Positions 9,771-21,849 of a stretch of DNA of 64,000 nt are shown in pieces. Source of the DNA: Cricetomys ansorgei (lineage: Eukaryota; Chordata; Mammalia; Rodentia; Nesomyidae); NCBI GenBank assembly GCA_026225945.1, contig JAMJFZ010000770.1, forward strand, positions 248,001-312,000. Direction: 5' to 3'. A program made the translations under genes and the position numbers. The notes below the pieces were generated by a model. It saw only the letters and a list, made by a program, of their open reading frames with translations, was not told the DNA's origin and searched no databases. Each line of letters opens with the position of its first letter. The stretch's first letter is position 1.

Positions 9771-10632
9771 ACCTGTCAGTTCATATGGCCTCAGGCTCCA
9801 CACCCTAATGCTCTGGGAGCATCTCCCTCTTCCCCAATAATCAAATTAGAAGACAGTAAGAGTTCTCTGGAGTAATGGGGATTCGAAATCTTATAAAATG
9901 GCTTGCCAATTTTTATCATTTTTACATTTTATAACTCAAGTAATGCTCAAATACTTTTCACTCACTAAATATAATCATGATTTAAAAGCACGTATCAGAG
10001 CACTAACAGAGGAACCAAACAGCCGGTCAGAGTAATTCTCACGTGTGAGCGAGTAGGAGCTTAGGTTTTCCTCGCTGCTTTGTGCCATTATTAGTTTTTT
10101 TAAACCAAGTAATTTTGTGCAACAGAATAACTGAACCACATGAGGAAGACATTGAGATGTGACGCATTGTGTCATCACCATCGCGCTAAGTGGACAGGGA
10201 AGGACCGTGAAGCCTCAGCCTTACACACGGAGCTGCTGGCAGCTCCTGTGCAGGAAGTGGGGGAGACGGCCCTCCGCAGGGAAGAGCTCGCCAGCTGGTT
10301 ATCCAGTACTGACTGGCCAGCTCTGAGAACACACACAGAGTGACAGCAGTTACTGAGAAGAGGCCATGAGTGTAAGAGAATCCAGGAGGTGTATGCAGGG
10401 TGGTTTGGAGAGAGGAAAGGGAAGGGAGAAACGATGTAGTTATTTCTAATCTCAAAAACAGAAGGTTCCACAGTTCTGTACTGTTGACCTGCAATACTGA
10501 ACATGAGTGCCCAGCCATGGGAAAGGACACCACCTGTTTACAGGCCCGCATCACATGAAGCAGGGGTCTGGCTTTGGTCAACAGCATTGCTTCTGATAAC
10601 GGTTACTGTCAAGTTAATTGAACGCTGCTTAC

Positions 10633-10755
10633 CTCCTGTCGCAGGGCTGTCTGAGGGGTGACCATTCGCTGATGTGAAGCTCCCAGAGTCGCCTGTGTTA
10701 GAGAGTTGGTGTTTTTGAGCTGTTCTTTTGTCTCAGCGGGCTCGCCCTGTTGAAA
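10633..10755 (-). other. Gpr18: Candidate non-coding GPR18 5' exon
   Basis: On the minus strand the sequence ending CGACAGGAG is followed by GTAAGC (donor GT at 10632-10631), a good 5' splice site 1.3 kb upstream of the coding-exon acceptor. The region is repeat-free and moderately GC-rich. Joining it to 9304 would extend the short uORF in frame to a 24-codon one starting at an ATG about 33 bases before the donor. The right boundary is a guess and no promoter motif was identified. A second donor-like GAG/GTAAGT lies at 13926/13925. Confidence 0.35.
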
Positions 10756-11599
10756 GATGTTGGAGATGTAGTACCGATACCGGGTTGGTCTGGGCTGTGA
10801 GCACTGTGCTGCTTCTCAGGAAGTGCTCTGAAATAAGCTCAGTGTGGGACTTTACCCTGGATGTGGTTTTTCTCTTTCACAAGTGATTTGTTTATGAAGT
10901 CCTGCTCAGCTTAGGCTCCTCCTGAAATGATAGCCTGACTTGAAGGCAGGCATATTAAAAAGGAAAATTTCTTGAATTATGTTTTGATGTTTGAAGTCTG
11001 TCTTTTGTAGAAAGGAAATTTGGTGTTGGACAGAGTGGGTTCAGAGCCTAGCGCCTTTCTAAGCTGTGCGGCTTTGACGTGGTTCTCACGCACGATTGAA
11101 GTACATAGTACTCGTGGTAGGATTTTGAGAACGCTAATCCAGAAAGTCCTCCGTGGTCTCTACCAGCCGTGTAAAACCACAGCAGCTCACCTCTCACATT
11201 CCACAGTGCCTGTGGTGGGGCTCCAGGCTCCTGCTGCCCTGCCCTGCAGACCTGCCCTGGATCCTGTGGGTGTTTCCCACCCCTTTGCCCCTTTTCTGTC
11301 TCAAGGAAGTCTAGCAGTAATTTTTCTTGCATGAATGTCCCTGCAAATCTTAGCAGGAAGGACTGGTGAGGTCTGGGTGGGAGACTCTACGTGTGGGAGG
11401 GTTCTAGGCTAAGAGGAAGTGAGACGCTCACAAGGGAGACAGCGGTCGCGGCTGTCTAGCTGCTCTGCATTTACCTTGCCCTTAAAAGTGGTCCTCCTCC
11501 TGTCCAGCTGTAAGTATCTCTACGCCAGCTAGGCATGACGCGTCAGCTTTTAAAGGTACCTAAGCTTAGCTGCTTCTGGGTTCTTATTCTAAGGGACTT

Positions 11600-11695
11600 A
11601 ATACTACCAGGCTGGCCTTGAACTTGCACTGGCTGTCCTGCCTCTGCCTCTCTGGACTGCAGGCGTGAGTGCCACCATGTCCTGCTTGAACTTCT
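11600..11695 (-). mobile_element. B1 fragment, antisense
   Basis: 'accaggctggccttgaactt', 'ctgcctctgcctctctggac' and 'caggcgtgagtgccaccatg' follow antisense B1 order with deletions. Confidence 0.7.
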
Positions 11696-12261
11696 TTTCT
11701 CAGAACAGTGGTCACCCTTCATTACACAGAAGGAACTGAAGTTACCTGTGGTAACAGACTGCTGGTAGCCTTCCAGAGTGCCGTACTTCGAGTCACTGAT
11801 GACAGCCGCAGTGGTCCCGTGCGCTCCACGAGGACGTGGAGGCTAGTAGCTCAGCAGGCCAGGCCTTCAGTTCCTGCAGTCTGTCTTACCGGGCGACTGC
11901 CTTGATTTATTCTCTAGGTAGGACTTCGTTGTTGCTAATTGACATCAGAAATGTTTTATTTGGAGTTAATGTTTCTTCATGTGCTAAATGGGATGTGGTA
12001 TTTCAGCTGCATAGAAACCTCTTAACTGGGACTCAGGCATCCTTTACCTTACTGCAGAGCGAAAGGAAGAATCGATTGGCTTTTCCTGTGCTGTCGAATC
12101 AACAGACAGGGTCTGGCTTCTGTCTAGGGCTGTCTACACATCAAGACTTGAGTCTTTTCCTGTATGCAGCATTCTTAGTGCAGAGCGCCCAGGGCAGATT
12201 GGGAAATCCCAGAGGCTCAGCAGAGGCCTACCTTCACTCCTCCCTCCTACTCTCAGCCACC

Positions 12262-12322
12262 TGAGACCTCTTCTTTCTCTTTTTCTTCTCCTTTTTTCCC
12301 CTCCTCCCTCCCTCCCTCCCAA
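12262..12322. repeat. Homopyrimidine tract
   Basis: About 60 bases almost purely C and T on the + strand (cctcttctttctctttttct … ctccctccctccctccc). Long polypurine-polypyrimidine runs can form triplex DNA. No gene is nearby. Confidence 0.85.
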
Positions 12323-13629
12323 CAACCAACAAAAATGTTCTCTCTTGTTGCCCCACCCACTTGTAGAACTCCCCCCTTTGGTCACCCGACTAGGTGCCAT
12401 TTATGTCCTGTCCTTGCCAGGGCTTTTTCTCTGCCCTCTAAAGCTGGGCTGGAAGATTCTCGTCCCAGCTGGGCACCACATGTTTGTGTTGCTGTCTCTG
12501 CTAAGAGGGTTGGCATGAGTTTTATCTAAGGAGCATTTAATGTTGTTGAACAAATAAGGTGGTGAACAGATGAAGAGAGGGGCCTGGTGATGATCTGAAC
12601 CAGAGTCAGCTGCAGAAGCCCTGAGCAGCTGGTGAGATGTGGAGGCCTAGGCAGAAGGACTGTGCGTGTGCGAGTGTGTGCATGTGCACCTGCACATGTG
12701 TGCGTATGCTGTGCATGCTGTGCTCCCGTGCTCTTTACGTGATTGCAGGTTTGGAAGGGTTACAGAGCTAAAGAAGTTGCATCAAGACTGTGAGAGTGGA
12801 CAGAGGATCAAGGGTCAAAGCTCGGGTCTCCTTTGCTTCTCTATTCCTGGAGCCTGCGGGAAGTTCTTACTCGGAAGGAGGAACTTCAGGACCATTCTTG
12901 TAGCTTTGATTTTTGTCACTGTATTTTGGAATTTGAGAGGAACTTGATTGATTCTTGCCAGGGAGGGATTTCACAAATTCCCAGGGACTGCAGGGACTTC
13001 AGTTCATGAGATGTTTTGATCTCATTTTGAGTTTGTTTGGACATTAAAGACAGTAGGTGAATTTGAGTTTGTTATGAGAACCCAGTTTCTGAGTGACTGT
13101 GACTCAGGAGCCTGTTGATAGTGGAGGTCACCAGACATTTGCAGCACGCAAGGCGCCTCCTGGTGTTCAGCCAGTCTCCATAGTAGACGGCCTCCTGTGC
13201 AAAAGCTTTATTGTGTCATAGGCAGTCATGCTTCTTGGTCTTCCGTGGTTCACAGCCACAGTGAGTGCAGAGCAGTTCATCCTGATATCTCCCCCACCCC
13301 CACAGGCGAGTGCATGTGCACTACCCTGCCAGAGCTGTGGCTGGAGGACCGCTGTGATACTGCTCACCTGCCTTGTCCCAGCATGGGGACGGCGGCAGCC
13401 AGCCCTCAAGTGGTTGGTAGAGTGAGAGAGAAAAGGTCTGCACTAGCGGAGGGTTTCTATCCACGAGGCCATGCTTCATTCTGACAGTTGGGAACCCTGT
13501 CCCCGCCTCTCACTTTCTCAGACTCGTGTCTCAGCCAGTTGCTGCTTTGGAAGGGCTGGGCTCGGGCAGGTCAGGGGTGTGTTGAGTAGGAATTTCTGAA
13601 TAAGTCTGAGAGTTTATCTAAATGTATTT

Positions 13630-13756
13630 TGTTTGTTTTCTCATGACAGAGTTTCTCTGTTGTAACTCTGGCTATCCTGTAGACCAGGCTAGCCTCGACC
13701 TCTTAGAGATCTGCCTGTTTTTCCTCTGAGTGCTGGGATTAAAGGTGTGCCATAAA
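13630..13756 (-). mobile_element. B1 SINE, antisense
   Basis: 'gacagagtttctctgttgta', 'gaccaggctagcctcgacct' and 'gagtgctgggattaaaggtg' give the antisense B1 order, nearly full length. Confidence 0.85.
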
Positions 13757-15037
13757 TGTACTTTTTAGTCCCAGCAATTTACAGACATACTTTATAGCCA
13801 CTTTACTATGAAGAGAAACGTCCTTTCTGTGTAATTTCTTAAATTATCTTGTGAATTTAGTCTTCCCCAATTCTGTTTCTTTTGTGCAGCTTAAAATTTG
13901 TATGAACATATAATCAGTTACTTACCTCATAAGAAATGACTTGAACCCAGATATAATGATCAGTATGACAGATAAGTTTAGCTAAATAAGAAACAAAGGC
14001 ATAGTCTGTCACTAAGAAATTCTCGTTGGCGAGGACTCTACCTGGCAGCTTATCAGTCCTGTAGCCACTGGAGTCTTACAGGACCTAGACCAAAAGCTCA
14101 CTGAGGCGTTCTCTCTCAGAACAGAGATCCAAACCACTGGAGAACCCAGGGCTATTGTGATGCGCCTGACATTCAGCTGCGACTCTGAGTTAAAGGAGAC
14201 ACACGCAGAATGAGTGTGTGGGGTATATCAGATGTAATACCAGGAAGTCACCATTCAGAGAAAGGACTAGGGGCCAGTGCTGCAGATGCCTTCCGTAACT
14301 CTATGCGTCAAAAGCTTGGTCCTCGGCCTGGAATTTGTTCTCAGAAAGTAGTGGGGACCTTTAAGAGGTAGGCTGTTAGTGGCAGGTTGGACCTTGGGGG
14401 CATGCTCTCAGAGTGGATCTGAGAAGCAGCCATGGATTCCTGGCTGAGATGTGATACCTTTCCATAGGCTCAGAGCAGTGGGACCAGTCAACCATAGACT
14501 GAAGCCTCTGAAACTGAGCCAAAATGAAGCCTTTGTGCTTAGAGGTTTTCTCAGGTACTAGTGACAGTAGTTTTTTAAAGCTGACTAACACTGAATGATA
14601 AGTAAGAACTTTGCTTCAGGCCACTTAAATACAAGCCTGTTTTCTAGTGTGTGAAGATACAGGCCTCTTCCGCGCTAGAAGTCCACCTATCTGAAAGGCT
14701 TGTAATGATCTCATTGAGAAAGGTGGCGGAAGCGTGTCGCCGTCAGAGCGCTTCATACCTCTACCCCATTCAGCCTCCGGTCGCCCCAATGTGTAATGAA
14801 GACAGTGCGTGTAGTGCTGGTGTTTGCTCTGGGTTCCAGACTGTGTGCTCTGTTGCAGACTATGCAGCATGGTAGCATGCTTTATGCCGGCACTGTCACA
14901 GTTGATGCTCGGAATAGTCATCTCTGAGCGAGTACACCGTCCTTTTTGTCTCTCACTAAATGTGTTGATACTCTCCACAAAAGACTCCTTAGCTGGATTT
15001 TACCAGCCAGGAGATCTAGTTGCGTCTAGGAAGAACT

Positions 15038-15053
15038 CTGCCATCTAGTGGGC
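15038..15053 (-). promoter_or_regulatory. CTCF-like motif, minus orientation
   Basis: TGCCATCTAGTGGGCA fits the reverse-oriented CTCF core (GCC-N2-CT-R-GTGG). It lies in non-repeat sequence about 280 bases before a large tandem array. Motif match only; binding is not shown. Confidence 0.4.
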
Positions 15054-15325
15054 AAAATGAACACGCTCTCAAAAGCGAGCGTGTTGACATCATCAGCAAA
15101 CTCCGCACGTCTGCTAACTTCATTTGTGATCCTGAAAATGAAAAACCTGCAAAGTAGCATCACCTACCCACCAAATTCTTCGTGAGGAAGGCTTACAGGA
15201 TAGAGTGCTGGGTACCAACCAGGCAGAAACTCTTGTATGTTGCTGCAGGAATTTAAACATGGAAGGAAGGCCTTTCGATATTAAGTACTAAAATGGAGAT
15301 GTACAGATGCTCAGGCGACTCCTGG

Positions 15326-16215
15326 AGAAACAGTGAGACACAGAGATATATACAGTGAGACACAGTGATAGATACAGTGAGACACAGTGATAGATACAGT
15401 GAGACACAGTGATAGATACAGTGAGACACAGTGAGATATACAGTGAGACACAGAGATAGATACAGTGAGACACAGTGATAGATACAGTGAGACACAGAGA
15501 TAGATACAGTGAGACACAGTGATAGATACAGTGAGACACAGTGAGATATACAGTGAGACACAGTGAGATATACAGTGAGGCACAGTGATAGATACAGTGA
15601 GACACAGAGATAGATACAGTGAGACACAGTGATAGATACAGTGAGACACAGTGAGATATACAGTGAGACACAGTGAGATATACAGTGAGACACAGTGATA
15701 GATACAGTGAGACACAGAGATATATACAGTGAGACACAGTGATAGATACAGTGAGACACAGTGAGATATACAGTGAGACACAGTGAGATATACAGTGAGA
15801 CACAGAGATATATACAGTGAGACACAGTGATAGATACAGTGAGACACAGTGATAGATACAGTGAGACACAGTGAGATACAGTGATATATACAGTGATATA
15901 TACAGTGAGATACAGTGATGAGATACAGTGAGATACAGTGATGAGATACAGTGAGATACAGTGATAATATACAGTGAGACACAGTGATATATACAGTGAG
16001 ATACAGTGATATATACAGTGAGATACAGTGATATATACAGTGAGATACAGTGAGATACACAGTGAGATATATAGTGAGATATATAGTGAGATACAGTGAT
16101 GATATACAGTGAGGTATACAGTGGTATATAGTGGTATACAGTGAGATACAGTGGTGTATACAGTGAGATACAGTGGTATACAGTGAGATACAGTGAGATA
16201 CAGTGATACACAGTA
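15326..16215. repeat. ~890-bp tandem array of CAGTGAGACA-type units
   Basis: Units of 10-22 bp (gatagatacagtgagacaca and variants) repeat dozens of times. The left two thirds are dominated by 'cagtgagacacagtgatagata'. The right third decays into 'gatatacagtgagatacagt' and 'gtggtatacagtg'. The long minus-strand frames of 307-351 codons rich in S, L, H, C and Y are artefacts of the low-complexity repeat. Confidence 0.95.
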
Positions 16216-16224
16216 GTATGTAGC

Positions 16225-16530
16225 AGTGAGAAGGCATGTTATGTATGTCAGAAGATAGGCAAAATATTCATAACAGCAGTGTCTGTAATGGCTCCAAAGT
16301 AGGAACAACTCAAGCGCTCACCAGCTACAGAATGGTAAGTCGGCTGTTTGTACATAGCAGAATGCTCTTCATGTCAAGTTATGGCCAGGAAGAGGCAGCT
16401 CCCGGTGTGAATGGATCTCCTTACAGAAAGCCATATAGGAAGGAATCCCTGTGAGTGATTCCATTTCTGTGTCTCCCACGGAGTAGGCCAGGCTGCAGTG
16501 GGTGTTTAGAAATCCACACGTGGTGGTTCC
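16225..16530 (+). mobile_element. Ancient L1M fragment, sense
   Basis: 'aaaatattcataacagcagtgtctgtaatg', 'aggaacaactcaagcgctca' and 'gagtgattccatttctgtg' match the order of the old L1 ORF2 end and 3' region. Diverged, with no open frame. It directly abuts the preceding tandem array, so the array may have grown from this junction. Confidence 0.6.
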
Positions 16531-17226
16531 TGCTTTGGTGAGGTAGAAGCAGCTCGGGCAGACAAGAGGCAACAGATGCCTGTGTGGCAGGACCCGAGGA
16601 CAGCTGCTCAGTAACGCTCACACAGGCCTGGGGAAATGCAGGCAGGAGGTGATAGAGCCCACGAGGAGCCAGGTGAACACATGTGCCGCACCCTGCACAC
16701 TTCTGCCTGCCTGCCTGCCTGCCCTCCATGCCCTCCCTTTCAAGGCTCAGCTGGGAGCCAGGGGCCCCTAGCCTCTGATTAGAGTCCACCCTTCAGCCAG
16801 GTAGAGAAGGGAGAGAAGCAGATGGGAGTTTGAGCCCCTACAGTTTCCGTATGTGTGGTACCTTTCCCATCCTGTCCAGGATGGGCTTTGGGCTTTGAAG
16901 TTGGCACACGGGGTCTGAGTCCATGCCTCTGCGCTGCTCCCGTGAGCACGATTCCTACTACCTGGAATCTCTGTGAACTGCCCTATAGCTGGTAGTTGTG
17001 TCCTTGGTTCTGTAGGCACCAGTGCTAGGTCTGTCACTGCAGCCTGTATAAGTTCCCTTCCTAGCGTGGGCCTGGGGCTGTGCTGGAGCCTTGGTGTCTT
17101 AAGTCAGCCTCATCACTGCGGCTGGGCAGACCTCTCTCCACACTGCATGCAGTGAGTATCTTACCTTGGCCCCCCCATGGAGGGGGGAGGAGTACAATGA
17201 AAGCTGCATCCAATGAAACCTCGATT

Positions 17227-17333
17227 CTGCCATCTCAGGGACTGGGGGCTCAGAGCCCACCCACCTCTGCCATCTCAGGGGGCTCAGAGCCCACCCACCT
17301 CTGCCATCTCGGGGACTGGGGGCTCAGAGCCCA
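17227..17333. repeat. Three copies of a 34-40-bp unit
   Basis: ctgccatctc starts copies at 17227, 17267 and 17301. Each contains 'gggggctcagagccca'; the middle copy lacks 'gactg'. Small local tandem duplication. Confidence 0.9.
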
Positions 17334-17639
17334 GTGCTCTGATGGGGCTCACTTGTGCGAGGTCCTTGCTGTCTTTTTCTCATTTGTCTTTTGCTGTGGT
17401 CTTTTGTGTGTATTTTTACCTTATTTCAAGTTTATCTTTGAGTTAGCTTCTTGAAGACATTATAATCAGCCTGTGGAGACGGACAGGCGTATGTGCTGTC
17501 TTTCCATAACAATAAATGGCATTGGTTTGGTTACCCAAAGGGCTGCTCACTTCTGTCTTCTCATGCTAGTGGACTAAGCTGCGCACCCGTGACAGTCAGG
17601 TGATGCTGCAGTGCTATCTCAGGTTATGACACTTGTGCT

Positions 17640-17870
17640 GTGCAGTCTCGGGGACCCCAGCAGAGACAGCTCAGCGAGGTGCTTAAGCAGGAGAACCTGA
17701 GTTTGCTCCCCAGAAATGTCACTCACACTCATTCACACTCACATAGTCTCACACACTCATACACACTCATACACACTCACACATTCACACACACATTCTC
17801 CCAGGCGCACACGCGCGTGCATGTGCACACACACACACTCATACTCACACACACTCACGCGCGCATGGGG
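17640..17870 (+). mobile_element. SINE head followed by CACTCA-rich microsatellite
   Basis: A tRNA-type SINE head ('ccagcagagacagctcagcgaggtgcttaagcag … gagtttgctccccagaa') is followed at 17717-17868 by an impure (CA)/(CACTCA) run. This is the layout of a B2/B4-type SINE whose tail expanded. Confidence 0.65.
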
Positions 17871-18827
17871 AAGGGAGTAGCTGAGAAGTGTTATCCTGGA
17901 GACACAGAGGCAGATCACTGTGGTATTTCTGTGTCCAGGCGGGCATCGCTCTTACCTGTGGTAGGGCGCGTATTTTTCTAACACTTAGCGTCATGCTTTA
18001 TTTGATCAGCAGTCACAGGCTTCAGGGTTATGTGCTGTCTGCGCAGCTCTTGCCGGTAGGTATCTACTGGTCCGTGGCTGTTTTCCACCTCTGTCTTCCC
18101 TTCTCATTTTGTGCGTTTTGTTAACAGAGCTGGCTCACCCTCAGGTGTTCAGTGTTCAGCACTGGAGCCTTGATGAGCGGGGTCAGTGATTCAGGGATCT
18201 CTTCTCCTACAGTGTCCTGTGTTTTTACAGATGTCGTTTTAAAGACACCACAAGAGCGATGGTGGTTTGTTGTCTCTGCTTTTCCTGGAGAGCCTAATCA
18301 ACACAAAAGTTCTCACGCCGTTAGGTAGCCAGGGAGCAGCTTCACTTCCTTGTTCACCTCCTTCTTGGTAGTTGGTGCCTTTCAAGGCTGCTCTGATGGG
18401 AATGTGGTGTGTCTGCTGCCACCTCCAGATGATTGGTGACACTTGAACTCTTGAGCTTTAGCCTGGTTTAAAATCTTAGTAAAATTGAAATGAAAATGTA
18501 AAATACACATCTAGTGGACGGCCATGTGGATGCTTCAGCATGTGCGTACTCGTGTTCCTGCCGCATGTAGTGACTGCAGTGGCGCCCTTCAGCCGTGCAC
18601 GACATCTTGGCTCCCAGACTGTTCTGCCCACATTAGAAGCGTCCTGCTTATTTTAGGAAACAGTTTTTCTCTGTAGAACTGTGTATTTCTGGGCTAGGGT
18701 TTTGAGGAGATTCCACTTTTAATATTACACGTCTAATATTGATTAATGATCACGTGAGGTAGTGTTGGAGCTAAATAGTCATGCTATTTGAAATGTATAT
18801 GCATACATACATGAAACTCACCATCTT

Positions 18828-18915
18828 CACTTTTAAAAACACCGTTTCATACACGTACAGTGTGTCTTGATCCTATCCACCTCGTCTTCTCCCTCCCCAG
18901 CATCTCCTCCCCTCA
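18828..18915 (-). mobile_element. Rodent L1 (Lx-type) 3' end fragment, antisense
   Basis: 'acttttaaaaacaccgtttcatacacgtacagtgtgtcttgatcctatccacc' followed by C/T-rich sequence resembles the antisense 3' terminus of rodent L1. Short and uncertain. Confidence 0.45.
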
Positions 18916-19828
18916 CCTCCGTGGAGGCCCCGCCCACAGTCCAGTCAGTGCTGCTGCTGGAATGCTGCTGACCCTGGCTCAGAGCAGGGGCCAGAGCTGT
19001 GGGGTCAGAGGGCATCACGCCACGTCCAGAAGGCAGCTCACAGCACTCCTTTCAGTCTTCTCTTACATTCTTGGCCTCCCGCTGTGTTCCCTGAGCCTAG
19101 AGGGGCAGAGGCTTGACAAGGTCAGCACTCACTGCTGCCCACGAAGAAGGAGGCATCTCTGGCCAAGGCTGCGAGCAGAGCTGGTCCACTGGAATGCACG
19201 TAGACATTTAAGGGCAGTTTGACAGCATGTCCGTTTAGCAGACAACAGTAGAGCCTTGGGCCTGCCTTAGCCGTGTTCCTGTTGTGATAAGACTCCACGG
19301 CCAAGGCACTGTAAAGGAGTTGATTTGGGACTTAGAGCGTTAGAGGTCGGAGTCCATGCCCACCAGGCTTAGGGAAGCTGGGAAGTGGCAGGCACATCCT
19401 GGGAGATAAGAAAGCTGTGGGCTTGGGGTTCCTACCTGGTCCCTCAGAAGAACAGTGGCAGTAATAGCACACCAGCTGGGCCTGCAGATGGAGTTCTGGG
19501 TTCTGTGATAGACATGTGAAAAGCAGAAAGACGGGATAGCAGCATGGCCGCCCTCAGGCCTGGGAAGCAGGAGCAGACGCCTGACTGGCAGGGCTGTGGG
19601 TCTGTGACTCATCAGTGTAGTCACCACCGCTCGGTGACTTGGCCAGGGTGCCTGGGCAGCAGCTTCGCTCTGGCGGTTAGGGAGAGTATGGGACTGTGTC
19701 GGGAGAAATAGAGGACAGTGTGGTCATTGGAGAGGAGGCCCTGGGACCAGAGAACTGTTCTCAGTTCTGGAAAGGGTGCCCTGTGAAAGAAGAGTTAAAA
19801 ATGGAGAGTGGGGAGGTTTAGCCTGGCT

Positions 19829-20912
19829 CAACTGTGCCCATGGTGGGCAGTGCAGGGTACTGCTCCAGGCTAGGCTCAATTGTGACCATGGGGTGGGGGG
19901 CAGTTCAGGGTACTGCTCCAGGTTTGGCCAACTGTGACCATGGGAGGCAGTTCAGGGTACTGCTCCAGGTTTGGCCAACTGTGACCATGGGGGGGCAGTG
20001 CAGGGTACTGCTCCAGGTTTGGCCAACTGTGACCATGGGGTCGGGGGCAGTGCAGGGTACTGCTCCAGGTTAGGCTCAACTGTGACCATGGGATGCAGTG
20101 CAGGGTACTGTTCCTGGCTAGGCTCAACTGTGACCATGGGGTGGGGGGCAGTGCAGGGTACTGCTCCAGGTTTGGCCAACTGTGACCATGGGGGGCAGTG
20201 CAGGGTACTGCTCCTGTCTAGGCTCAACTGTGACCATGGGGGGCAGTTCAGGGTACTGCTCCAGGCTAGGCTCAACTGTGACCATGGGGGGCAGTGCAGG
20301 GTACTGCTCCAGGCTAGGCTCAACTGTGACCATGGGGGGCAGTGCAGGGTACTGCTCCTGTCTAGGCTCAACTGTGACCATGGGGGGCAGTGCAGGGTAC
20401 TGCTCCGGGCTAGGCTCAACTGTGACCATGAGGTGGGGGGCAGTGCAGGGTACTGCTCCAGGCTAGGCTCAACTGTGACCATGGGGGGCAGTGCAGGGTA
20501 CTGCTCCTGTCTAGGCTCAACTGTGACCATGGGGGGCAGTGCAGGGTACTGCTCCGGGCTAGGCTCAACTGTGACCATGAGGTGGGGGGCAGTGCAGGGT
20601 ACTGCTCCAGGCTAGGCTCAACTGTGACCATGGGGGGCAGTGCAGGGTACTGCTCCAGGTTTGGCCAACTGTGACACATGGGGGGCAGTGCAGGGTACTG
20701 CTCCTGTCTAGGCTCAACTGTGACCATGGGGGGCAGTTCAGGGTACTGCTCCAGGCTAGGCTCAACTGTGACCATGGGGGGCAGTGCAGGGTACTGCTCC
20801 TGTCTAGGCTCAACTGTGACCATGGGGGGCAGTTCAGGGTACTGCTCCAGGCTAGGCTCAACTGTGACCATGGGGGACAGTGCAGGGTACTGCTCCGGGC
20901 TTGGCATAGGGA
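19829..20912. repeat. 48-bp minisatellite, about 22 copies, with higher-order structure
   Basis: The unit is about 48 bp (caactgtgaccatggggggc / agtgcagggtactgctccag / gctaggct). Counting the 'gaccatg' core gives 22 copies (one mutated to gacacatg at about 20673, the first as gcccatgg). Two unit ends alternate (gtttggcc and gctaggct), and units vary from 44 to 53 bp. A three-unit block of 149 bp repeats around 20340-20640 (markers 'ctcctgtct', 'ctccgggct', 'atgaggtgggg'). Long open frames on both strands are artefacts. Confidence 0.95.
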
Positions 20913-20964
20913 GCCCCTGCAGCACTCACTACCTAGAAGTATCTGTCCCAGGCGAAGCTGAGTT

Positions 20965-20992
20965 GGGCATGGGCATGGGCATGGGCATGGTG
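20965..20992. repeat. Short hexamer run (GGGCAT)4
   Basis: Four consecutive gggcat units just downstream of the 48-bp array. Confidence 0.85.
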
Positions 20993-21555
20993 CAGCATTA
21001 GTGGAAACCTGAGTGAACCTTTTCCTCCTGAGCAGCTCTGGCTCTGTGCTCTGCTTTAGAGACTGTGGGATTCACAGATAGGCCTAAAGAAGGAGAGAGG
21101 CTTCCCAGAGCCCAGCAAGGGCAGTGTTCCCAGGAAGTTCCTTGCAGTCCACCATAATACAGCAGAACATGTTCCTGGATGAGACTCACTGCAGGGTAGG
21201 CGCTCCGTTAGTGAAACAGACTATTTCTGTATGTATCAGCTAAGTGATTGATTTGCTTTCTTGTGAGCAAAGACTTTTTAAAATACATACTTCTAGAAAA
21301 TCTTTATAGATACAAACAAAATGAGAAAATCCTGACAGTAAGAGCTGAGCTGGTAAGGGGGCATCTTTGAAGGATGCATGAATTCAGATGTCAGGAGTAC
21401 ACTGAATTTGTGTACACCCCTAGATATTCTTACAGACGGTTATAAAAAATGGTGTGAGTTTGCGCATTAGTGATAACCCAGATTCTAACCATTCCCCGTT
21501 TCTAAATTGGTACAAACAGCAGTTTAATAAGCGCTTCCTGTAGTCGCAGTTGGAA

Positions 21556-21571
21556 CCACCAGGTGGCAGTA
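21556..21571 (+). promoter_or_regulatory. CTCF-like motif, plus orientation
   Basis: CCACCAGGTGGCAGTA closely fits the forward CTCF core (CCASYAGRKGGCR). It lies in non-repetitive intron between GPR18 and GPR183. With the motif at 15038 in the opposite orientation it forms a diverging pair that brackets the two arrays between 15.3 and 20.9 kb. Binding is inferred from motif only. Confidence 0.5.
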
Positions 21572-21849
21572 TTGGAGCTTGGTAAAGGCTGTCGTTCTCC
21601 CTAACCTTGCTGTTAAATGGGACCTAAATGGGAGCTAAAGTGTTGCTAAGTGATGACATACTTTCCTGCTAAGATTAATGAGATGATGGTGCGGGAGCTT
21701 TCTGAAACAGTTTTGACAATTCAGCCACCCTGTTTCTGAAGCAGATATGCCGTGGTGAGACTTAAGAATTAGTTATGCACATGTGTTTATTTTTACTGTA
21801 ACTACACAATAAAGCATATTTCAGACCATAGGAAATGCTTTGTTTGTGT

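Larger units (their letters stand above)
9310..15037. other. GPR18 upstream region, mostly unassigned
   Basis: Apart from the listed SINEs, candidate exon and pyrimidine tract I see no genes. Donor-like GAG/GTAAGT on the minus strand at 13926/13925 could mark another GPR18 leader exon. Blocks 9780-10630, 10760-11600, 11700-12260, 12325-13630 and 13760-15037 otherwise look like unique intron. Confidence 0.5.
16531..19828. other. Unassigned intron
   Basis: Besides the small repeats listed, I see only a diverged muroid repeat near 19270-19420 ('gttgtgataagactccacgg'). No splice-bounded exon or coding region is supported. Confidence 0.5.

Noticed and set aside
13921..13990. Possible additional GPR18 leader exon at the donor 13926/13925
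   Set aside because: The donor matches consensus but no acceptor, promoter or exon-like composition was seen; noted only inside the region entry.
15253..16308. Minus-strand frames of 307-351 codons
   Set aside because: Low-complexity translation of a tandem array; open in all three registers, which is a repeat property.
19952..20961. Frames up to 214 codons in the 48-bp array
   Set aside because: Same artefact: 48 is divisible by three and the translation is purely repetitive.
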